Shown: one piece after another, positions 8,479 through 17,516 of the stretch | Layout: every line of letters starts with the position of its first letter | How positions within the stretch are numbered: position 1 is the stretch's first letter | Origin: CAWHOW01 sp963831005 | GTDB lineage: Bacteria; Bacteroidota; Bacteroidia; Bacteroidales; CG2-30-32-10 | NCBI GenBank assembly: GCA_963831005.1 | Contig: CAWHOW010000015.1 | Coordinates: forward strand, 232,317 to 296,316 | Length of the DNA: 64,000 nucleotides | Direction: 5' to 3' | Program-made: the position numbers and the translations under genes | Notes under the pieces: generated by a model | Told to the model about the DNA's origin: nothing | Database searches by the model: none | What the model saw: the letters and a program-made list of their open reading frames with translations, nothing else

Positions 8479-11400
8479 ATGAAGATTTCTTTTTTCAAAA
8501 CACATTTACAAACGCTTATTGTAATTGTATTTTATTTTTCAGGTGTTTTGCTGAATGCCCAAAGCATTCAATTAAAACAGGGCGATGCCAAACTGAAAGT
8601 AAAGCAAAATACGTATTCTGAATTGCAAATTTCAAACACTTTAACACAGTTTAAGTACACAACTGTTAAGACAGAAAAAGGTAACTTCACACAACTAAAT
8701 GTGCCCGATTATGGTTCTTCAAACAGGGTTGGTGACCCAAGACTGCCTGTGCTAAGGAAATTAATTGAAATCCCTTTGGGTGCAGCTCCCAAGGTTAAAG
8801 TGGTTAATTATACAGTCACCGATTATAAGTTATCGGATTATGGAATTATTTACCCATTATTGCCCGCACAGTTATCAGTGAGTAAAGATGCTAAAAAACA
8901 AATACCTAAATTCCAATACAATGACCTAACCTATACCACCAATCAATTTAATTCGGATGAAATAGTCTCTGTTGATGTTTTGGGAGTAATGAGGGGTATT
9001 CGATTGGCTAGATTGAATATCGCACCAATACAATACAATCCAGTTACTAATACCATAAGGGTTTACAGTGATATTGATGTGGATATTACTTTTCCAGGTG
9101 CTGATATTGAACAGACAATAGAACTGAAAAAGAAAACATACTCATATTATTTTGAGAGTATGTACAATAATCAGTTGATAAATTATAAAAACGCACATTC
9201 GTTAACGGATACAATGACCAAATGTCCCGTGAAGTATGTTATAGTTGCCGATTCTTCGTTCCAGTCAGCGCTTCAGCCATTTGTGCAGTGGAAGACAAAG
9301 AAAGGATTTACTGTAATACAGGCATTTACCAGCAATCCCTTAGTCGGCAAGACAACAACATCCATTCAAAATTATTTGCAAGGATTATATAATGCTGGTA
9401 CCGCATCTAATCCAGCACCGTCATTTGTGTTATTGGTTGGCGATAATAATTTGATACCCTCTTTTGCGGGAATCACCGGTACTCATCCTACCGATCTTTA
9501 TTATTGTGAATACACTGGTGATGATTTCCCTAAAATGTATTACGGGCGTTTTGATGCCACTACAGTTGCTGACCTACAGCCACAGATTGATAAAACACTT
9601 GAATACGAACAATATACCATGCCCGACCCTTCGTTTCTAGCTAATTGTGATATGATATCAGGGCAGGATGAACAGGGAGGTGTTTACTCGCTTCTGTATG
9701 GAGATGGACAAGTAAACTATGGAGATTCAACTTATTTTAATTCGGTTCACGGGCTGAATTGTAATTCTTATCCTTATGCAATTTCAGGAACAAGTGCAGC
9801 CCAGATAATTCAGGATGTGAGTAATGGCGTTTGTTTTGCCAATTATTCCGCGCATGGAAGTCCTGATGGGTGGTATGATCCTGCATTTACCGTATCAGAG
9901 GTTGCAACTTTGCAAAACAATCATAAGTATCCTTTAATGATAGGCAATTGCTGCTATACTAATGAATTCAATGCTGCTAGTGAATGTTTTGGCGTTGCTT
10001 TGCTAAGGGCGAGTGGAAAAGGTGCTGTAGGTTATATAGGTGGTACTGATGAAACATATTGGGATGAAGATTTCTGGTGGAGCGTTGGATATAAAACAGT
10101 GGTAGTTGAGCCGACATATAATGTAAATGAGCTGGGTGCATTGGACAGAACGTTTCACGATCATGGTGAACCTTATGGCGAATGGTATTCTTCCACTGGC
10201 CAGATGGTATTTGCCGGTGACCTTGCTGTTACTCAATCCGGTTCAAGTTATACCTCATATTACTGGGAAGTATATCAACTCATGGGTGATCCTTCACTGA
10301 TGATATACTATGGTGTTCCTCCTGCATTAACAGTCAGTTATGCTGATACGCTTTATCGCGGACTTACTTCATTTAAAGTGAATACAGAACCATATGCCTA
10401 TGTTGCCGTTTCTATGAACGGAGTGCTTCATGGCGCTGCTCTTGCAGATTCTACGGGTTTAGTAAATGTTCCTATTAACCCATTCACAGTTTCCGGCACA
10501 GCCGATATGGTGGCGACCAAGCAAAACAGGTCACTTTTTATTAGCAATGTAATTGTTGCCAGCCCAGCCGGTCCTTATATAGCTTATGTCAATAAAGTGT
10601 TGCACGACACAGGGGGAAATAATAACGGGCAAGCCGATTTCGGAGAAAACATTACGCTGGATATTAACTTGCAGAATGTAGGGTTAACCACTGCCAATGG
10701 TGTTACAGCAATACTTAGAACAAATGATACTTTGGTAACTATTACCGATAGTACCCAATCATGGGGAAGTATAGTAAGCGGCGATTCTTCCACACAGAGC
10801 AATGCCTATGCATTTACCGTGCATAACGTTATCCCCGACCAGCATGTTGTTCCTTTTACCTTGCATATCACCGATGCCGACAGCAATACATGGACGTGGG
10901 GTTTTAACATCGTTCTGAATGCCCCGAAATTATTCATTGGCAGTATTGTAGTGAACGATGCAAGCGGCGGGTATATGAATCCCGGCGAGAATGTTAACCT
11001 TGTTGTATCATGCAGGAACATCGGGCATTCCGATGCCGTTAACACCATCAGTCAATTGTCATTAAAAACGGGAAGTGTTACCATTACTATACCTGTGGTA
11101 AATCTTGGAACGTTGTCTGCTGGCGGAGGAACAGCCAATGCTACTTTCAGCGTTTCGGTAAGTCCCGCGGGAGTTTTGGGCAGCGAAGTTTCTTTCAGCG
11201 ACTCATTATATTCGGGTAATTATTATTCAAATAAACCTTATAACCTTCTGATAGGCATTGCCGACGAAGACTGGGAAACAAGCACATTTACAAAATTCTC
11301 ATGGGTGCAGGGAGGGAACCTTCCCTGGGTAATTTCGGATACCAACCCATACCAGGGAACGTATTGCGCTAAATCGGGCGCTATTACCAACAGCCAGGAA

Positions 11401-11970
11401 TCGGACCTTAGCATTGCATTCAATGTTTTGGCTGACGATAGCATTTCCTTTTACAGGAAAGTATCCTCCGAAGCCACCTTCGACATACTGTATTTCTATA
11501 TTGACAACACGGTTGAGGATACCGCTTCTGGCTGTGGTGGCGGCTGGGAAAGAGTGTCGGTACCTGTTACAGCAGGCATACATACATTCAAATGGTCGTA
11601 CCAGAAGGATTATTCTACCAGCGCGGGCAGCAATTGTGCATGGATAGATTACATATTATTTCCTCCGGTACAACTGGAACCTTTTGTTGTTAAGAACATT
11701 TCCGGCAACAGCGTTGCTTTAAGCTGTTACCCAAATCCTTTCTCTAAATCCACTTCTATTGCCTACAGCCTTGAAAAGGCAGGGAAGGTAAGCATTGATG
11801 TTTATAATTCAGTAGGACAAATGGTGGCTATGCTTGTTAACAGTGATACGGAACAGGCGGGCAGCCATACTATGGCATTTAACGCCGAAGGATTAAGGGC
11901 AGGAATTTACCACTGCGTTCTTACAACGGAGGATAAGACTATTGTTTGTAAATTGCTGATACTGGAATAA
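8479..11970 (+). CDS. Gingipain-like C25 family cysteine protease, T9SS cargo
   Basis: The 1163-residue protein has a signal peptide, a propeptide-like N-terminal beta domain (to about residue 230, Propeptide_C25-like), then a C25 catalytic domain. The catalytic His is H459 in NYSAHGSPDGW and the catalytic Cys is most likely C492 in IGNCCYTNEF, judged against the RgpB arrangement; C491 is next to it. Calcium-loop-like DTGGNNNGQADFGEN (about 710) introduces CARDB/Ig-like domains, then a MAM/jelly-roll-like segment (DWETSTFTKFSW ... ) and a T9SS type A domain (SCYPNPFSKSTSIAYSLEKA ...). It should be an exported, surface-associated endopeptidase. Specificity (Arg, Lys or other) cannot be read from the sequence. 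Confidence 0.92.
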   Translation: MKISFFKTHLQTLIVIVFYFSGVLLNAQSIQLKQGDAKLKVKQNTYSELQISNTLTQFKYTTVKTEKGNFTQLNVPDYGSSNRVGDPRLPVLRKLIEIPLGAAPKVKVVNYTVTDYKLSDYGIIYPLLPAQLSVSKDAKKQIPKFQYNDLTYTTNQFNSDEIVSVDVLGVMRGIRLARLNIAPIQYNPVTNTIRVYSDIDVDITFPGADIEQTIELKKKTYSYYFESMYNNQLINYKNAHSLTDTMTKCPVKYVIVADSSFQSALQPFVQWKTKKGFTVIQAFTSNPLVGKTTTSIQNYLQGLYNAGTASNPAPSFVLLVGDNNLIPSFAGITGTHPTDLYYCEYTGDDFPKMYYGRFDATTVADLQPQIDKTLEYEQYTMPDPSFLANCDMISGQDEQGGVYSLLYGDGQVNYGDSTYFNSVHGLNCNSYPYAISGTSAAQIIQDVSNGVCFANYSAHGSPDGWYDPAFTVSEVATLQNNHKYPLMIGNCCYTNEFNAASECFGVALLRASGKGAVGYIGGTDETYWDEDFWWSVGYKTVVVEPTYNVNELGALDRTFHDHGEPYGEWYSSTGQMVFAGDLAVTQSGSSYTSYYWEVYQLMGDPSLMIYYGVPPALTVSYADTLYRGLTSFKVNTEPYAYVAVSMNGVLHGAALADSTGLVNVPINPFTVSGTADMVATKQNRSLFISNVIVASPAGPYIAYVNKVLHDTGGNNNGQADFGENITLDINLQNVGLTTANGVTAILRTNDTLVTITDSTQSWGSIVSGDSSTQSNAYAFTVHNVIPDQHVVPFTLHITDADSNTWTWGFNIVLNAPKLFIGSIVVNDASGGYMNPGENVNLVVSCRNIGHSDAVNTISQLSLKTGSVTITIPVVNLGTLSAGGGTANATFSVSVSPAGVLGSEVSFSDSLYSGNYYSNKPYNLLIGIADEDWETSTFTKFSWVQGGNLPWVISDTNPYQGTYCAKSGAITNSQESDLSIAFNVLADDSISFYRKVSSEATFDILYFYIDNTVEDTASGCGGGWERVSVPVTAGIHTFKWSYQKDYSTSAGSNCAWIDYILFPPVQLEPFVVKNISGNSVALSCYPNPFSKSTSIAYSLEKAGKVSIDVYNSVGQMVAMLVNSDTEQAGSHTMAFNAEGLRAGIYHCVLTTEDKTIVCKLLILE

Positions 11971-12059
11971 CTAATTTCAGTCTTCAGTCCTCGGTTTGCA
12001 GTCTTCAGTATTATTTTTATTGCTGACTGCCCATTGCCAACTGTCGACTTCTTACAGAA

Positions 12060-13345
12060 CTATTCTTTTACAAACCTCTTTACCACCACCCCTTTTTCCG
12101 TTGTTACTTTTATAAAATATACTCCGTTTGGAAAGGCTGAAACATCTATATTGTTTGTAGTAGATGGTTTGTAGTTAGTGGTGGAATAAACTTCCTCGCC
12201 AAGCAAATTGCATATTTCTATTTTGCATACTGCCTCTTGCATACTGCCTACTGCCGCTTTCGGAATATCTATTGTTATAATACTTGTTGCGGGGTTTGGA
12301 TAAACCACTACATTGTTTTCTTTACCTTTTACTTCGTTTATGCCTGTTATTACTTGTGATAATGGGCGGCGCCAAACGCCGGCTTGCTGCCCTAGCTCAC
12401 CACTATAGGATGTTGCACCTGCAAAAATATAAGTATCATTTGCAGCTAATGCATAAAAAGTTTGAACCAATAAATTTGAATCCGCTGGCGAAATTGGAAA
12501 ACCGTCATTTATAGCAACCCAATTGCCACCATTAATTGATGAAACATACACTCCATAAGCTGTACCTGCAAAAATGTAATTTTCTTTTATTAACAAAGAA
12601 AAGACAGAAAGACCAGCATATGGCAAGCCTGTGCTTTTCGAAGACCAGGTATGTCCTGTATCTGTGGAAACATACACACCATCTCCAGCTGTTCCGACAA
12701 AAATTGTATCACCTTTTGTAGCTATTGCATTTATTATCATACTGCCAAAAGCTGCCGCACTCCAACTGATTCCACCATTTAAAGACACGAACACACCACA
12801 ACAAGAAACTGGTGCAATCCCCGTTCCTGCAAATATTTTATTTCCGCTAACTGCTAAGGCATTAACATAAAGTTCATATCCTGTTAAACCCGAATCTACA
12901 TATTTCCAACTGCTTCCATTATTTGAAGACAAATACACACCATTACCATGAGTTCCTGCAAATATAGTATCAGCTTTTAAAGCGAATGAACAGACTTCAA
13001 TACTTGTTAAACCGGTATCCACCGCAACCCAATTGCTTCCATTGTTTACAGACAAAGACACACCAAAGTATGTTCCTGCAAAAAGAGTATCCTCTTTTAT
13101 GGCTAATGCATAGATTTCAATACTTGTTAAACCGGTATCCACCGCGACCCAACTGCTTCCATTGTTTGAAGACCGATATACACCGTTACCATCAGTCCCT
13201 GCAAAAATAGTATCACCCCTTAACGGCAAATGAACTGACCGTAGGGTAATAAACACTCGTAGGCATCCACTGCGCAAGGCAGTAAAAAGTTGAAAGTAAA
13301 AAGAAGAAAGTGATTAAAGTGGAAAAGAGTATTAGCTTTCTTCAT
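12060..13345 (-). pseudogene. Secreted BNR/propeller-repeat protein with T9SS domain; two frameshifts near the 5' end
   Basis: The main frame (12060 to about 13219) encodes six or more repeats of the type GDTIFAGT...GVYLSSNNGSSW..VDTGL and a T9SS domain (VYPNPATSIITIDIP ... VVKRFVKE). The continuous ORF appears to start at 13277, but that N-terminus (MRSGCLRVF...) is nonsense. The neighbouring frame gives the proper start: signal peptide MKKLILFSTLITFFFLLST..CLA then QWMPTSVYYPTVSSFAVKG, joining the main frame at GDTIF. Two single surplus bases, one at 13336 and one in the C4 run 13216-13219, explain both shifts. The ATG is at 13343-13345. If the indels are sequence errors the gene is intact. 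Confidence 0.7.
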
Positions 13346-13384
13346 AGCGTTAATTGTTGAATAGTTAAATTGATTAATTGCTCT

Positions 13385-16294
13385 TTATTCTTTAATAAAC
13401 TTCTTCACTTCTATCCCTTTTTCTGTTTTCACTTGTACCACATATACTCCGCTTGGCAATGTTGAAACATCAAGGGTGGTTTTATTAGTAGTAATACTCT
13501 TTTCAAAAACCAAATTGCCTACAACATCATATATCTTTAATTCTGCATACTCACCTCTAACTGCTGAATTTGTTTCTATTTGCAAATTATCGGTGGCAGG
13601 GACAGGATAAACAGAGTACAGATTGGAATTATTTAATGTATATTCATTAATTCCAGTATGATTATAAAGTTTATCCGCTTCTATAGCAGAAGCCTGTATA
13701 TCTGCTAAGTTATCGCCTGCTATTAATGCGAAAGTAACAATTACAGAATCTCCAATAGGAAGCATAAAGGGGCCTGAACTTAACATATCAGATACATTAT
13801 TGCCATTTGGGCTTCCAAAACCCGCTTCATTTCTGTTTGTAGATGTTGATAGTGCTGTATATTTCTCTACACTTGTAAAACCATCGTTAATATCAATACT
13901 TGTAGGCTTAAAAGGGGCGTATTGTATACCATCATTATCAAAAGCAAAATGATGAAGAGGGCCGGAAGAAAGTAATTTAATACCAGCGTAAGTTCCTCCT
14001 TGGGTAGAATATGTATAACCCATTTTATTTGTTGCATCAAAATCAATTTGATCATAAGCTCCATTCGAACTGATATCGAAATCCATGAATAAGCCTGCAT
14101 AAAGTGATGACAAGGAAGATGTGCTTATATTTTTTATGGTATATTCCAAAATAATAAACTTATCTTTTGGTACTGATGCCCATGCATATGCTTTGTTTGT
14201 TACCAGTATACCCAAGGGTGAAACAGCTAAACTATCGCTAAATTCTGTAATTGCATCAAAATCTGAAACAACAGGAGGTATAATTCTATGTGCTGATTTC
14301 AAAGTCTTAAAATCAGTATCAAAACTTCCTGAATCTTGTCCATAAATATCATCCGAAACCTTGGCTGTAGAAGCACCTACAAGAAAACCACCATCATTTA
14401 ACAATGACGGTTTGTTATTATAAGTAAGCCCTATTCCCTGGGCATAATTAACAGGAATGTTATACCCTATCATTCCTTTACTTGTAAAGGTTGTCGCAAC
14501 TTTATTTGTGTCAATATTAAAATAATCAACATTGACAATGATGGAAAAATACTGATTAGCTTTATAACCTGTAGTTGGATCGTTATAGGTAAGCTTGAAA
14601 TCAACCTCTGTGCTTATCGGAATAGAAGTCGATAATACTACTTTGAATGGAGAACTGTTATTGTTTGTTGAATCTAAAGTGTTGATAACTCCAAGTACAG
14701 AAATAGAATCAAGCACTGTTGCATAAGGGGACATGGTGCTTAATGTTACCTTGAGAGCAGAAGAGGAAGTATCAAGATAGTTTCTGAATTCACCGGATAT
14801 CATGATTGTATCGCCTCCTTCAAAACTCATATTATTTTTATCAATCATTGAATTTGAAGTCATGATAATTGAAGGCAGGTTAGTTACTGTAAGCGCTTTA
14901 TACATATTAAGCCTTCCTGTGCCTAATAAACCGGCAAAAGGGAAATTAGCGGGTATAGTATCAATATTATCAGCTGTAACTTTTAATTGTTCTCCTATCT
15001 GAATAGGAGATAAAGATGGATTGTTAGCTTTAACAATTGCAGCAGCTCCGCAAACAATTGGCGCAGCACAAGAAGTACCTGATGAATGTGTGATGCTGCC
15101 ATCTACCCAATTTGAATAAACCTCATACCCGGGTGCGGAAATATCAACATATATTCCATAGCTTGAACCTGTTCCGGTAGGGTCAATCCATTTGTGATCA
15201 TATATATCTGTGGCTGCAACACTCAACACATTATCATAAGAAGCGGGATACCATGAATAATCATTATTGGCATTGCCACATGCAGCAACTACTAATGAAT
15301 TCATGTTATTGGTAGCATAATTTACTATATCCTGTCCATACGGTCCGTCAGTGCTTTCGCTTCCCCACGAGCAGTTAATAACAGAACATCCATGTTCGGC
15401 AGCATAAACGATACCTTCATAAGCCATTGTTAAAATACCATTCGTATCGCAAATTTTAACTGGCAGGTATTGGCAGTTAAAACCAACGCCGGCGCCACCT
15501 GTGTCGTTATTAGTTTTTGCAGCAGCCAAACCTGAAACAAATACACCATGCCCTATATTGCAAGTACTGCAAACATTCGGATAATAATTCCATTGAGGGC
15601 TGAAATTATTATCTGCTAAATCATATCCGTAATAATTATCTATATAACCATCATTATCGTTATCAATGCCATCTATAGGGTCGGCATAGTTAATTTTAAT
15701 ATTATGCACTAAATCCGAATCTAATAAATTAGTACCGGTATCAACAATACCAATAACAATGTCTGGGTTGCCTTGTTGAATACTCCATGCTTCGTAAGCA
15801 TGTATCGTTTTTAAATGCCATTGTACAAAACTTACATTTGTAGTGTCGGCACACGGGTCATCGGGAACAAATAACAGGTGCGGCAGGTAATGAGGTTGCA
15901 CGTATTCAAACATCCCTGATGCATACAACTGATTAATCGCTGATTCTAATGTTGTACTTGAAGAGTATTTGCATTCATAAATTAGTGAAAGGTCAACTAA
16001 CTTCTCACCATATTTATTCAATCTTGCAGTTGGAGGTGTTTTACCAGGAAAGATAGTATGAATATTATATGCACTGATTGCTGATAAAATACTGTTTGCT
16101 TTAAGTCCATTGACGGATTTCTCCTGACATGATGAACGGAATTCGGGCTTTACCTTAAAAATAATAGTATTTGCAATATAGTCATCTACAGTATAATTAG
16201 ATGGCATCTTAAAATATTTTCCCTGTGCTATTAAGTTTTGGCAGATAAAAAACAAGAACAGAAAAGCCAGATTTGAAATAAATCTATTTTTCAT
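13385..16294 (-). CDS. Secreted subtilisin-like serine protease (S8) with T9SS sorting domain
   Basis: The start is set at 16294 because MKNRFISNLAFLFLFFICQN is a proper signal peptide; the longer frame adds 31 unlikely residues. Numbering from there, an inhibitor-like propeptide covers about 26-140, and the S8 triad is D185 (IVDTG), H249 (GHGVFVSG) and S408 (GTSCAAP), with oxyanion Asn N341. An Asp-rich loop (DNDNDGYIDN) probably binds calcium. Downstream are beta-sandwich domains and a T9SS type A domain (VYPVPATDNLQIETNSAVR ... VKKFIKE). It is 969 residues, usual for Bacteroidota S8 cargo. It is probably exported and surface-attached, with a role in extracellular proteolysis alongside the C25 enzyme. 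Confidence 0.93.
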   Translation of the reverse strand: MKNRFISNLAFLFLFFICQNLIAQGKYFKMPSNYTVDDYIANTIIFKVKPEFRSSCQEKSVNGLKANSILSAISAYNIHTIFPGKTPPTARLNKYGEKLVDLSLIYECKYSSSTTLESAINQLYASGMFEYVQPHYLPHLLFVPDDPCADTTNVSFVQWHLKTIHAYEAWSIQQGNPDIVIGIVDTGTNLLDSDLVHNIKINYADPIDGIDNDNDGYIDNYYGYDLADNNFSPQWNYYPNVCSTCNIGHGVFVSGLAAAKTNNDTGGAGVGFNCQYLPVKICDTNGILTMAYEGIVYAAEHGCSVINCSWGSESTDGPYGQDIVNYATNNMNSLVVAACGNANNDYSWYPASYDNVLSVAATDIYDHKWIDPTGTGSSYGIYVDISAPGYEVYSNWVDGSITHSSGTSCAAPIVCGAAAIVKANNPSLSPIQIGEQLKVTADNIDTIPANFPFAGLLGTGRLNMYKALTVTNLPSIIMTSNSMIDKNNMSFEGGDTIMISGEFRNYLDTSSSALKVTLSTMSPYATVLDSISVLGVINTLDSTNNNSSPFKVVLSTSIPISTEVDFKLTYNDPTTGYKANQYFSIIVNVDYFNIDTNKVATTFTSKGMIGYNIPVNYAQGIGLTYNNKPSLLNDGGFLVGASTAKVSDDIYGQDSGSFDTDFKTLKSAHRIIPPVVSDFDAITEFSDSLAVSPLGILVTNKAYAWASVPKDKFIILEYTIKNISTSSLSSLYAGLFMDFDISSNGAYDQIDFDATNKMGYTYSTQGGTYAGIKLLSSGPLHHFAFDNDGIQYAPFKPTSIDINDGFTSVEKYTALSTSTNRNEAGFGSPNGNNVSDMLSSGPFMLPIGDSVIVTFALIAGDNLADIQASAIEADKLYNHTGINEYTLNNSNLYSVYPVPATDNLQIETNSAVRGEYAELKIYDVVGNLVFEKSITTNKTTLDVSTLPSGVYVVQVKTEKGIEVKKFIKE

Positions 16295-16343
16295 TACTAT
16301 TAAGTTTTTGTTAATATTATTATAACAAAGATATGAAGTTTTA

Positions 16344-16382
16344 ATAAAAAAAAACTCATCTAGATAATACAGGATGAGTTTT
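16344..16382 (-). terminator. Rho-independent terminator after the 16418 remnant
   Basis: AAAACTCATC (16351-16360) pairs with GATGAGTTTT (16373-16382) around a 12-nt loop. Read on the minus strand the stem is followed by a T-rich run (positions 16352 down to 16344). It would end transcription coming from 17414 through the orphan sorting domain. Confidence 0.6.
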
Positions 16383-16417
16383 GTCAAATAAATAATTACT
16401 CAATATTTTACATTACA

Positions 16418-16561
16418 TTATTTACTACACATCATTTTTTTAGTATCAATAACTTTCCCATTCACTACAAGTGAATAAGAATACATGCCTGCTGAAAGAT
16501 TACTTGCGTCAATGTTCAACTGCCCCATACCTTTATCTTCAATCTCTTTCACAATCTTACT
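16418..16561 (-). pseudogene. Orphan T9SS C-terminal domain fragment of the S74-protein type
   Basis: On the minus strand, starting right after an in-frame stop at 16562-16564, the frame reads IVKEIEDKGMGQLNIDASNL then SAGMYSYSLVVNGKVIDTKKMMCSK and stop. This is the last third of the sorting domain seen in the first gene of this window and in the 17517 gene. No start, signal peptide or body is attached. It lies flush against, and overlaps by a few bases, the stop of the 16557 gene, so a different gene body has replaced the original one. Confidence 0.65.
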
Positions 16562-17414
16562 TTATTACAACCATTTTTTTAGTGCCTACCGCGCCTTTAC
16601 TTGTTTGCAACTGGTAAAAATAAGTACCTGCCGGTAGCTGTTTGTTATCTATTAGCACATCTTTAAAGGTATTATCTACTTTGTAACGCTTTACTTCTGC
16701 GCCTTGCATATTGTACAAAATTAGTTCTCCCTCCTGTTCCCCTTCGGGCAGTTGGTATTGCAGTGTTACTGTACCTTTGCTTGGATTTGGGTACAAATTG
16801 CTTAACTGCCCGCTCTGTGCCTGCATTAATTGTGCATTTGCTTCCTCAATGCCTGCCGCTAATTTACCCGGTAAGCTAAATACCTTTGCTTGCCTGTTCC
16901 TATAACTAATTATCATTTTTGTGCCAACAGGGGTATTATAAATAGGTAATTGTTGTTGTTCATAATTAACTCTTATAGCAGCCAAACCAGTGTCAGAAAA
17001 AAGCACAGTGCCATCTTCTTCTAATATTACAGTATTCCAAAGTGCAGCACTGGGCGTGGATGCATCATTTCTATTATAGTCATAAATAAATGCTATTTTT
17101 GAATCAGTACTAAATAAATTCTCCGATATATAAAGCACGTCTCCTGTCAAACTTGTTATATTAGAAGGATAACTCGCAAAAGAAATGTTTTTTAGTAATG
17201 TATGTGCCATATCATATATACAAATATTCTTTGAAACCCTGTTTACTCTTACATAACACTCACCTTCAACCGGGAAATTAATTATCATTAACTGGTCCTG
17301 ATCGTCTACAAGTGAGTTTTCAGTTGAAGCAGTATCATAAGTATGCTCTAATGTTATCTGTGCATTTGCTTTCATATAGAAAGAAAGTATAACAACAAAT
17401 AGTAATTTTTTCAT
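16557..17414 (-). CDS. Secreted protein of unknown function with T9SS C-terminal domain
   Basis: The start is placed at 17414 (MKKLLFVVILSFYMKANAQ, a signal peptide) instead of the 12-residue-longer frame. Residues 20-195 form a beta-rich domain with no recognised family (short strands such as IKNISFASYPSNITSLTGDVL). Residues about 215-285 are a T9SS type A domain (NLYPNPSKGTVTLQYQLPEG ... GTKKMVVIK). At 285 residues it is a small T9SS cargo, possibly a surface or extracellular-matrix component. Confidence 0.8.
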   Translation of the reverse strand: MKKLLFVVILSFYMKANAQITLEHTYDTASTENSLVDDQDQLMIINFPVEGECYVRVNRVSKNICIYDMAHTLLKNISFASYPSNITSLTGDVLYISENLFSTDSKIAFIYDYNRNDASTPSAALWNTVILEEDGTVLFSDTGLAAIRVNYEQQQLPIYNTPVGTKMIISYRNRQAKVFSLPGKLAAGIEEANAQLMQAQSGQLSNLYPNPSKGTVTLQYQLPEGEQEGELILYNMQGAEVKRYKVDNTFKDVLIDNKQLPAGTYFYQLQTSKGAVGTKKMVVIK

Positions 17415-17467
17415 GGGAATGCTTTTTAATTGATAGCAACAAAGATACAAATATTAAAACAAAAGTT

Positions 17468-17503
17468 AAAAGCCCATCTGTGTAAAATCACAGACAGGCT
17501 TTT
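17468..17503 (-). terminator. Rho-independent terminator of the 17517 gene
   Basis: AAAAGCC...CTGTG (17468-17482) pairs with CACAG...GGCTTTT (17489-17503) with a 6-nt loop. Both arms have A/T tails, so it may act in either direction. It lies just past the stop of the minus-strand gene ending at 17517. Confidence 0.65.
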
Positions 17504-17516
17504 AAAAAGTTGTACA

